Shown one piece after another: positions 55,501-61,973 of a stretch of 64,000 nucleotides of DNA (position 1 is the first letter of the stretch; every line of letters starts with the position of its first letter). The DNA lies in contig JAFWBM010000039.1 in NCBI GenBank assembly GCA_017507105.1, positions 141,525-205,524 of the forward strand, written 5' to 3'. The notes under the pieces are model-generated. The model worked only from the letters and a program-made list of their open reading frames with translations, was not told the DNA's origin and searched no databases. The translations under genes were made by a program, and so were the position numbers. The stretch is from Bacteroidaceae bacterium (lineage in GTDB: Bacteria; Bacteroidota; Bacteroidia; Bacteroidales; Bacteroidaceae).

Positions 55501-56211
55501 CTTGGTATCGGCATCGAAATAGCTTGCATAAATAATGTTCCCGTCGATGCTTGCTACAGGAATCTTGTTTTCTACAGGTACTACATTCAAGTCACTCTTC
55601 TTAATGAAAGACTCGGTCTGGAATGTATCATTGTTCTTATATGTCTTTCCATCGAACACAATACCGGCCGATGTGTCGTCGGTGCCCAATACTATTATCG
55701 AATACTCTCTGGGGCCTACTGCCACCTCTTCAATGCAGTAGCAGTTGCCTGCATCAGTTGTGGTCCAGCTGTTGACCAATATACCTGATGGTGTCTGGTT
55801 AGGGATTTGCGAGTTCATTCCATTGTTGCCTAGGCATAGTTTCCAAGGGTAGTCACCACCAAGATTCTCCATTTTAAGAATAGTTGATGCTGTAGCCTCG
55901 TATTTGCCGTTCGAACTGACATATTTGCCGGCACCTATACTATAGAGATAGTAGCTGTTGCCAATCTTCTCTATCTTGAACTGTTGGTTAGGGTCTGATG
56001 GGTCTTTTGATACATTACCTACAGCTGTTCCATTATTTGAACATATCTCTCCCGATACGGCAGCCACACTACTGTACAGAAGGAAAGCACGTTCGCTTGT
56101 CAAAGTGTACACCTTGTTGTTATCCAACTGTGATAAATCAGTCACTTTTTGTGCTTGTGCCAAGACTATCATACACAGAAAAGAGACAAGTGTGATAAAC
56201 AATCTTTTCAT
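52513..56211 (-). CDS. Secreted glycoside hydrolase family 95 enzyme (alpha-L-fucosidase-like)
   Basis: A 1232-residue exported glycosidase, likely removing alpha-L-fucose (or alpha-L-galactose) from host or plant glycans. Signal peptide 1-21 (VLAQAQ). Residues about 22-390 are beta-rich with two ricin/trefoil-like or carbohydrate-binding stretches (NSYYLYSIGAGKYVSSNG). GH95 proper runs from about 400 (WMEYALPLGNGELGCMVFGG) through the (alpha/alpha)6 barrel (NLQGIWNN, HTNINIQMNYWPTE with the Asn-x-Asn pair, and IDGNFGVCSGMAEML with the conserved Asp). The last 40 residues (KMYDINGRKIENVSAGQVYI) resemble a Bacteroidetes C-terminal sorting tail. No SusC/SusD pair is adjacent. Confidence 0.88.
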   Translation of the reverse strand: MKRLFITLVSFLCMIVLAQAQKVTDLSQLDNNKVYTLTSERAFLLYSSVAAVSGEICSNNGTAVGNVSKDPSDPNQQFKIEKIGNSYYLYSIGAGKYVSSNGKYEATASTILKMENLGGDYPWKLCLGNNGMNSQIPNQTPSGILVNSWTTTDAGNCYCIEEVAVGPREYSIIVLGTDDTSAGIVFDGKTYKNNDTFQTESFIKKSDLNVVPVENKIPVASIDGNIIYASYFDADTKFYIMQNGVGGYVSINPTYMIGNNLKLSNTNVPQDNMGLWAFVMQSNNVYKVYNYSTGLAKVLGITGSEANARASMVDADNTSYKTLFSGTFNFSGNEPSYIKINGTSNWWNKRGDYFALWNTSSVVGDNGSKFFLTKEDHTAYPDEYYYEVSEITGVESYSPKNPNTLWYRTSAEAAGVGNPWMEYALPLGNGELGCMVFGGVHNEELQFNEKTLWSGPANTVGAGSGNRTFMNFGSLIISNLDKAIWDGVTDYVRYLDIEEGIAGVEFKNTNGTKQIRKFLSSAPDQVIAGQYTVEGEEKINLLFKLEPGTGIGAGSVSYENGMAVFTGAMTSVNYAARLHVVADKEATIETSPKGITVSNATEVSFYLKGGTNFNGDMEVLDNYFTSETPDDVNNRIKAEVENAAAKGFAAVEKAHIEDFTAITKRMTFDLGLQTPQKDTKELIDNYFPNNQSANSTANDHLFLEQLYFHYGRYLAISSNRKPIAAPNNLQGIWNNLGTDSPWNSDIHTNINIQMNYWPTEITNLSDLHKPYVNFIIRGAQSAGWKEVAKRYNGGHGWSVLTESSLYNSMSTWGDNYLVANVWYTSHLWTHYRYTQDKEFLAKAFPVMWSCAEFWFHRLINDRRENDGTFVAPDEFSAEQHGNESEDGTAHAQQMISYLFQNISDAIKILGIENTELTAADVEKLNLYLEKTDKGLHTEVYDGKWGNPFNGVKTGDVLLREWKYSPYSVGEKNHRHISHLMALFPMDQITPESEYFTPAVNALKHRGDAATGWSMGWKVNLWARAQDGDHAHVIIKNALKHSTSYGTDQSQGGIYYNLFDSHAPFQIDGNFGVCSGMAEMLLQSAHGYINVLPALPKVWNNTGSVKGMKAIGNFTVDFNWADGKCKNVRIVSNAGAELRVRCSIGAMAISKATIKVDGTVIGVNVDDNGTATIPCEKGSVVEIDFTTETSVEHISAEKLNDNNGKMYDINGRKIENVSAGQVYIKDGVKRLAR

Positions 56212-56410
56212 TGGTGATAAAATTAGAGTGTTAGTGTTTTTTTATTTTATTATTTCTCTTTGTTGTTATGATTAGGTAAAGATGGTGAATGTTTCCGAGC
56301 TATGCAATTTTTTGTGTATAAACTTTTGTGTTTATATACTTTTGGGTATGTGTTTGTTCCCTGAACTATAATTGGTTATTTCTAATGTTTGTCGTTTCAG
56401 TAGGCATATA

Positions 56411-56439
56411 AAAAGAGAACGACTATTTTAGCCGCTCTC
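56411..56439 (-). terminator. Terminator after the EF-hand membrane gene
   Basis: On the minus strand GAGAGCGGCT (56439-56430) pairs with AGTCGTTCTC (56424-56415; partner pairs include three G-U) and is followed by TTTT. It lies about 18 bases after the stop codon at 56457. Confidence 0.7.
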
Positions 56440-56456
56440 TAAAGGGTTTTATGTTA

Positions 56457-58688
56457 TTATTGCTTGTCGGCTACAGGAATACTGTCGCTTGCCACTTCTG
56501 GTGTCTCTTCCACCGGTCTCTCTTCAACCATTTCTACTTGCTCTTTATTGAAGAAAGGCAGGGGTGAGTGAACTCCTAATGTTGCAAATAAGTTGCCAAG
56601 CCATAAACAGGCAACCACAACGAGCAACAAGAATAGTGATATAATCCATTTCTTCCATGTGGCCATTCCTTTTGTGTAGGGGTCTTTAAGTTTTAGCTTG
56701 GGGAATTTTACTGGGTCTGTCAATGTCTCACCAAATGGAATACTTATTCTTGACGAAGCATTTATTGCCCATCCGTTTGCATTAAGCAGTGGGGCTATGT
56801 TGCGACGGCGCAGTTTCATCCATGCCATAACCATTGCGGGACCGGAAATAACAAGCAGGATACCTATGAATGCAGCTATCAGTTGCCACAACTCAAGTTC
56901 AAAGATACCTTTGAAGATACTTGCCAAGGCTGTACCAATCATGCCGACAGCCATACCTAAAGCGGCAACGATACCGGCGAACTTGGCAATGTCAAACGGT
57001 GGAGTAGGCGTTGCTTTGCCATCTTCTGCTTTTGGAGCAGCTGTAGGAGCAGCATTTATCTTTTCATTTACATCCTTCATTATTGCAGCATCCTTATCTG
57101 CAGCACTCTTATTTATAAGGTTTTCTACTGTAGTGGCCATGCGACGGTAAGGTGACCAGAATGCCTGGCTCACACTTATGGGATTATCAACAATCTTGGT
57201 AATGACTGCATCCCACACCTGTCCCTTGTTGTCGTAGTAAATAGAATTCTTGCCCACCATGAGATCGCCAATATCACCTACCGTAACAGCTGCAACGATA
57301 TTTAATTTTGTAGGGCTTGCCTTGCTTGTACAATCACAATATACAAGATACATGCCACTGGCAGCGGCCATAGTATTGTGTTTGGCCATATCAGTAACCT
57401 GCATACAAAGGCGACATTCACGCTGGTCTATTACAAGGCGTCCGCTCTGGAAAATTGCTTTCGTCTTCTTATCTTTTGAGTAGAAGTCCTGAAAAGTAAC
57501 AAAGTTGCAAAGCAAGCGATAGAAGTCGCGATATATATGTAGGAATTTATCAACCATATCTATGCTGTCGGCCGACTCTTTGAGTGCTGCATCCTGTGCA
57601 ATAAGGTCCAACAGAGCCTGTTTCTTGTCATCTGCAAGGAATTTCTTTATAGTGTCGAGACCCAAAACCTCAACCTCGCTGCCCTTCTTTGCTGCTTTCC
57701 AGGCATTGTATGCAGCAAATGAGGCGCCAATGGCACTCCATGACTCCTCTGTTAGCACCTTCTCCTTGGGTTTTACTATATTAATGAGGGTGTTGAACTG
57801 CGATGCCCATGCCGGATTTATAGCAGCGTTTATATCCAATTCGGCTTTACCTGTAATGCGTGCCAGGGGGTATGCAGCAATTTCATCGCTCTTCCCTGTC
57901 AGATTGTCGGCACATATAGCCTCAATGAGTGTAGTCTGTACATCTAGTTTAGTTGTGCTTTCGGGTGAGAAGGAGGCTAGTTTGGTACGTACAAAGTAGT
58001 CTTTTACTTTTATATCAAGAGCGCTATATAGCTCAATGGCCTTGTCGGTATCGGTACCGTAAGGTGCCTCTACTGCAGCCTCGTTCCATGCCAGATAGTC
58101 TGCAAGGGCAAGATAGAATTTTTCTATAAGTTCGGCATTTACGCCATTCTCTCCACTACGGTCTATAACACTGCCAATCGTCTTTATAATTGCAGATACA
58201 GCATCTTTCTCTTCCTGATTCTCGGATGTCTGTTCTGTTATTATGCTGTCACCATTAAAACGTGTCTTGGCAAAGATTGCAGTAATATCCTTGGTATCGG
58301 ACAAAGAGATTACATTTCCATCTTTACCCAGATTCTCAAGAATCTGCTTTGCCGAGTTGTAGAGTTTCTTACCATCAACATTCTCCTGGTTGAACTGTGC
58401 AATATCTATGCTATCCGAGCCTTTGAGTAGTAAGTCGGCATCTTTAAGGATTGATGTCAACCATTTGGATGCAGAGATTACTTCGCTTACATGAATACGT
58501 CCGTCGTTGTTTTCATCAATATATTTAAGACTCTTTTCGTCAATGTCCAGTCCGGTCGTGGGACACGATAGTACAGTCCACTTCTTTATGTCCAACTCGC
58601 TAAGGTTAGCTATGTCAGCGCCGGTAGTAATCTTTACACGTGTGGAGCCACCTATATTCTCGTAGTTCCATGAATGTTTTTTAGCCAT
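56457..58688 (-). CDS. EF-hand-containing membrane protein of unknown function
   Basis: A 743-residue protein not recognised beyond its parts. A canonical 12-residue EF-hand loop DENNDGRIHVSE lies at 58-69, with ligands at positions 1, 3, 5, 9 and 12. Three weaker loop-like stretches follow: KDGNVISLSD (about 123), FNGDSIITEQ (about 142) and DRSGENGVNAEL (about 176). A helical middle (about 190-460) precedes a cysteine group (RECRLCMQV ... YCDC, near 427-455). Three membrane helices lie at about 570-592, 600-625 and 675-700, with an acidic tail. There is no signal peptide, so the bulk is probably cytoplasmic. The promoter copy at 58765-58806 drives it. Confidence 0.65.
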   Translation of the reverse strand: MAKKHSWNYENIGGSTRVKITTGADIANLSELDIKKWTVLSCPTTGLDIDEKSLKYIDENNDGRIHVSEVISASKWLTSILKDADLLLKGSDSIDIAQFNQENVDGKKLYNSAKQILENLGKDGNVISLSDTKDITAIFAKTRFNGDSIITEQTSENQEEKDAVSAIIKTIGSVIDRSGENGVNAELIEKFYLALADYLAWNEAAVEAPYGTDTDKAIELYSALDIKVKDYFVRTKLASFSPESTTKLDVQTTLIEAICADNLTGKSDEIAAYPLARITGKAELDINAAINPAWASQFNTLINIVKPKEKVLTEESWSAIGASFAAYNAWKAAKKGSEVEVLGLDTIKKFLADDKKQALLDLIAQDAALKESADSIDMVDKFLHIYRDFYRLLCNFVTFQDFYSKDKKTKAIFQSGRLVIDQRECRLCMQVTDMAKHNTMAAASGMYLVYCDCTSKASPTKLNIVAAVTVGDIGDLMVGKNSIYYDNKGQVWDAVITKIVDNPISVSQAFWSPYRRMATTVENLINKSAADKDAAIMKDVNEKINAAPTAAPKAEDGKATPTPPFDIAKFAGIVAALGMAVGMIGTALASIFKGIFELELWQLIAAFIGILLVISGPAMVMAWMKLRRRNIAPLLNANGWAINASSRISIPFGETLTDPVKFPKLKLKDPYTKGMATWKKWIISLFLLLVVVACLWLGNLFATLGVHSPLPFFNKEQVEMVEERPVEETPEVASDSIPVADKQ

Positions 58689-59200
58689 AGTCTCTTCTTA
58701 TAACTGTTATTGTATTTTTTAATATTCTGTTTTTGATATTGCAATATTTCGTATATGCAATATGCAACGCAAATGTAATTAATAGCTTTTAACAATGCAA
58801 GAAGCTACCCGTTTTGTTGATGGTTAAATGTGTCGAAGAATATATTTTTTTACTTTATGTGTCGTTATATATTGCTTGATGTTACAGAATGTTGCATCTT
58901 GTAAAACAAGGCCAGCCTACCTCCATAAGGGATAGTCTGGCGATTTGTCATTTTGAAATAAACCTCTTTTTACAGATGGTAATAAATAGAATGTAAAGCA
59001 ACAATAGTTGGAATGTTAACAAAATTTGTAAAAAACAGGCGATTTTACTTGGTGTCTTATTGTTTTTACCTATTTTTACAAAAGTTGAAAGAAAACTTGC
59101 TGTCAGCTACGCTATTATGTAAAAATATACCGTAAAAAGCATTTATAATATATTGGCATTACCGCATCTTTAAGTATAATAAATCTAAATAATATAAGTC
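58689..59200. other. Divergent intergenic region between two membrane-protein genes
   Basis: About 510 bases. It contains the 42-bp promoter-like repeat copy (58765-58806) and an imperfect hairpin (GCCAG 58911-58915 with CTGGC 58937-58941, about 12 pairs with two or three mismatches). AT-rich sequence follows up to the plus-strand gene at 59201. No TAnnTTTG box was found for that gene. Confidence 0.5.
58765..58806 (-). repeat. 42-bp promoter-like repeat, copy 1 (EF-hand gene promoter)
   Basis: Exact duplicate of 61695-61736. On the minus strand it contains CTTG (58801-58798), a 20-base spacer and TACATTTG (58777-58770), i.e. a -33/-7 Bacteroidetes promoter, placed 82 bases before the EF-hand gene. 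Confidence 0.7.
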
Positions 59201-59683
59201 ATGCAATTTCTACTGTTTTTAAAGAAACTCTTTTTCCTGATTTTGCTGTTTGCAGCGTTGGGCCTGCTCTTAATGTTCCATCTGAACTACTCAAGCGTAA
59301 AGGAAAAAATAGGAGAAAAGGATGTCACCGGGTATGTAGGGATGTTTACCTCGGCTTTCGATGTGTACTATCTGAGCAGTATCAATGAGTCGTTAGACAA
59401 AACAGTGGCATGCGCGAATGACCTCTACCAAAAAGAGTTTGCCGAGGGTATAACTACGGAAGAATTCACCGGGCTCACAGTGGTGGACTATTGCAACAAG
59501 GTGCTGAACAACCCCAATTACGAAGATAGGCTGACGAAGCAAGACCACATGTCTGTATTGCTGCCTTTCCTTTTTGTGATATTATTGATAATAGCCATTG
59601 TCATGTCGATAAGCATAGGCTTGGGCTCTATACGCCGTCTCGACTTCGACAATGAAGCAACAACATTCAGCAACAATAAATAA
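59201..59683 (+). CDS. Small two-helix membrane protein of unknown function
   Basis: A 160-residue protein not recognised. A very hydrophobic N-terminal helix (about 4-28, LLFLKKLFFLILLFAALGLL) and a second near 120-145 (LLPFLFVILLIIAIVMSIS) bracket a soluble segment of about 90 residues (YSSVKEKIGEKDVTGYVGMF). This segment would face the periplasm if the N-terminus is inside. It is 13 bases upstream of the zinc-finger membrane gene and in one operon with it. Confidence 0.6.
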   Translation: MQFLLFLKKLFFLILLFAALGLLLMFHLNYSSVKEKIGEKDVTGYVGMFTSAFDVYYLSSINESLDKTVACANDLYQKEFAEGITTEEFTGLTVVDYCNKVLNNPNYEDRLTKQDHMSVLLPFLFVILLIIAIVMSISIGLGSIRRLDFDNEATTFSNNK

Positions 59684-59696
59684 AGGAGGATTATAT

Positions 59697-61352
59697 ATGG
59701 CAAACTACAGACAGGCACAGCAGGGCAAATTCTCCAAGGACGAAGAGAAACGTTTTCGTGAGTTGTTCAACAAATGGGGCGCTTCGGTCGAGGGCTACAA
59801 TCGTAAAAGATTGGGTAATGAACTGAGGATAGTAGAGGTTTGGGACTCCCCGATATATCGTGGAGAGCTCAAGACTCAGTACGACAGGCGTATACTTAAA
59901 GATGATTACGAGCGTATCAATGGACGAAGCTTTCCCAATAGTAAATATGTATCTGAAGATGGTGTCGACCGTTGGTCTATAGTTGAAAGACCGACAACTT
60001 TCACCAATAAAGAAGATATATATCGCGTAAGAGGCACCGAACACATCGTTACCTGTCCCACTTGTCGCGGAACAGGAAATACCACATGTGAGAATTGTGG
60101 AGGTAAAGGAACCATAACCCGCACCATAGACAAAAGGAAACGATGCACAAAGTGTAGTGGCTATGGTTACATATACGTAACGAAGTATAGAGAAGAGCCG
60201 ACAATTACCTATTATACCGGAAAACGGGAAGTCCGAAGAGAAAAGGTGTCATATTCGGAAAAAGCTACCTGCCCCGATTGTGGCGGAAAGGGTGAAGTAG
60301 GAGAACTTATACATAAAGAGGAGCCTTGCAGCAACTGTAGATCTACAGGTAGGGTTATATGCCGTACCTGCTCTGGTGATAAACAGATGCTCAGGATTTG
60401 GAAACTGCATCGTGCGCAAGAGGTTGGCAGATATGCCGAATATCTCTTTCCGCATCTTATAGAGGGGCCCGACGCCAATAAGATAGTCAAGCAGTTCGAC
60501 AGTAGCATTCAGTGGCAGGTTGTCGAGAATATACATATCGATGGAGAGAACTTCGATAAAGCCAATCTTGGCTCGCGTCCTGTAGTAGGCCGCATGCTCA
60601 CTTGCTTGCCTCAAAGAGGCTTAAGGCATCAGCAGCACACTGCAATATGTTTTAATGATGTCGAGGTGAGCGAGTGTGGGGCAAAGACCGTCATATACGA
60701 AGTGGACGGCAAGCGCTATACCTGTATGCTGGTTGGTGAGCAGTGGAAACTGTTTGCTGTGACATCCCCTATATCGGACAAAATGGACAGTCTGAAGGAA
60801 CAGGTCAACAGCTATTGCAGCCGACGCCAATATGGAAAGGCATGGGGCGTGTTGCAAAAGATAAATAAGTATCCGCAGACCGGATCAGCCGAGGCTAACA
60901 TGCAGGAACTGCTTGAGAAACGTATGGCAATAACAACCAAATTGGGCGCAAACTTTGCCGTGGTGATTTGTACCATGTTGTCGATACCGCTCTTCATCCT
61001 ACTGTTCGATACATTTGATTTCTTTGCGATATGGACTAAATGGATTATGGATGCATGTGATGTCAATGCCGATTTTGTAGTGGTTATATCTTCAATCCTT
61101 GTACTGTTCCTCGGCATGCAGTCGCGCAAGTCCATGCCGCCTAAGTTTAGTTATAGGGTTGTATCACCTGTGAGACGTTTCCTGCGCGGATTCTTTGTCG
61201 GTGTGTGCGATTTCCTCAAATGGTTTGCAATCGTTGCCATAGGTGGTTACTTGGGAATAGTCCATTTGGTAGGCGGTTTCTTTATGCTTTGTCTCAGTAT
61301 CATAGGTTTTATTATTCTTATAATATTAGGCCTTATATCCCTGATATTCTAA
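59697..61352 (+). CDS. Membrane protein with DnaJ-type CxxCxGxG zinc-finger array
   Basis: A 551-residue protein. The frame opens at 59652, but a strong Shine-Dalgarno (AAAGGAGGA, 59682-59690) points to the ATG at 59697 (MANYRQAQQGKF). Residues about 120-230 hold six CxxC half-repeats, CPTCRGTG, CENCGGKG, CTKCSGYG, CPDCGGKG, CSNCRSTG and CRTCSGDK, as in the DnaJ zinc-finger domain (which has four), but there is no J domain. The C-terminus carries several membrane helices (about 420-450, 465-480, 505-551). It may be a membrane-bound chaperone-like or redox protein; the function is unknown. Confidence 0.7.
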   Translation: MANYRQAQQGKFSKDEEKRFRELFNKWGASVEGYNRKRLGNELRIVEVWDSPIYRGELKTQYDRRILKDDYERINGRSFPNSKYVSEDGVDRWSIVERPTTFTNKEDIYRVRGTEHIVTCPTCRGTGNTTCENCGGKGTITRTIDKRKRCTKCSGYGYIYVTKYREEPTITYYTGKREVRREKVSYSEKATCPDCGGKGEVGELIHKEEPCSNCRSTGRVICRTCSGDKQMLRIWKLHRAQEVGRYAEYLFPHLIEGPDANKIVKQFDSSIQWQVVENIHIDGENFDKANLGSRPVVGRMLTCLPQRGLRHQQHTAICFNDVEVSECGAKTVIYEVDGKRYTCMLVGEQWKLFAVTSPISDKMDSLKEQVNSYCSRRQYGKAWGVLQKINKYPQTGSAEANMQELLEKRMAITTKLGANFAVVICTMLSIPLFILLFDTFDFFAIWTKWIMDACDVNADFVVVISSILVLFLGMQSRKSMPPKFSYRVVSPVRRFLRGFFVGVCDFLKWFAIVAIGGYLGIVHLVGGFFMLCLSIIGFIILIILGLISLIF

Positions 61353-61373
61353 CATGCCGGAATTGATAATTAT

Positions 61374-61410
61374 TAGCGTTGCAGCAGGTAAAATATCCGC
61401 TGCAACGCTA
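61374..61410 (+). terminator. Terminator of the zinc-finger membrane operon
   Basis: TAGCGTTGCAGC (61374-61385) pairs perfectly with GCTGCAACGCTA (61399-61410) around a 13-base loop, about 20 bases after the stop codon. Confidence 0.75.
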
Positions 61411-61457
61411 TTCGTGTCCGGGCCTGTATACCCAATGGAATGGAAAATAGCTACGTG

Positions 61458-61643
61458 CTATTGTGCCAGTATGTTCAGTTCTTTCCAATAATCCGCAGCT
61501 TTGTATGCATCAATATTCTCGGCGGGTACATAAATCTTCAGATTCATGTTATCGGTGCCGAAAGTCGCATTGAATATTGTTGGGGGAGTAGAAGCTTTTA
61601 TATCCACCCTTGTTAATGAGATGCAATCGGTAAAGGCATTATT
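61458..61643 (-). pseudogene. Remnant of a BspA-like leucine-rich-repeat surface protein
   Basis: The minus strand encodes 61 residues, from NNAFTDCISLTRVDIKAS to YVPAENIDAYKAADYWKE and a TAG stop, with no start codon and an in-frame TGA directly upstream (61644-61646). The AFTDCISLTRVDIKAS motif and the Y-VP-AYKAA-W-ending are those of the last repeat and C-terminal cap of LRR_5/BspA-type surface proteins of Bacteroidales. The rest of the gene is gone. A promoter-like copy lies upstream at 61695-61736, which suggests a deletion between promoter and gene end. Confidence 0.75.
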
Positions 61644-61694
61644 TCAATAACACCTTTTACTAATATGTCTGCTCAAAGGGCTTTGCCCAATGAA

Positions 61695-61736
61695 CAACGC
61701 AAATGTAATTAATAGCTTTTAACAATGCAAGAAGCT
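61695..61736 (-). repeat. 42-bp promoter-like repeat, copy 2
   Basis: Identical to 58765-58806. The minus-strand -7 box TACATTTG is at 61707-61700, 57 bases before the LRR remnant. It may be a relic of that gene's promoter or still make a short RNA. Confidence 0.65.
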
Positions 61737-61823
61737 GCCTTCTTTTGTTTTAGTACATAGTATTGGAATACTATTTTACTTTGTTATGCAAAAGATTTAT
61801 ATACAATGGCAATGAAAAAGTAT

Positions 61824-61866
61824 GAGTAAAGCCCCTCTCCCAAATATAGGGAGAGGGGCTTTACTC
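61824..61866. terminator. GC-rich hairpin after the L7/L12-like membrane gene
   Basis: An 18-bp perfect stem, 61824-61841 with 61849-61866, and a 7-base loop, flanked by TTTT on the plus side and by AAAAA just upstream (TTTTT on the minus side). Orientation is ambiguous: it could end the gene at 61974 on the minus strand or read-through transcription on the plus strand. Confidence 0.7.
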
Positions 61867-61973
61867 TTTTGTTATGTGTTTCAGGTTACCAAAATAAAAC
61901 TTTTCACTACTCCTCTTTATCAATAAATTTTATTAATAGGCTACTATCTTGTTACAGAATAGTCCCGGAGTTG

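Larger units (their letters stand above)
61353..61973. other. Gene-poor region with terminator, gene remnant and promoter copy
   Basis: About 620 bases between two membrane-protein genes. It contains the operon terminator (61374-61410), the remnant of a leucine-rich-repeat protein (61458-61643), the second 42-bp promoter-like copy (61695-61736) and a strong hairpin (61824-61866). The remainder shows no feature. Confidence 0.6.

Noticed and set aside
58911..58941. Hairpin taken as a small RNA terminator
   Set aside because: Stem has two or three mismatches, no U-run and no recognisable gene before it; kept only as a remark in the intergenic entry.
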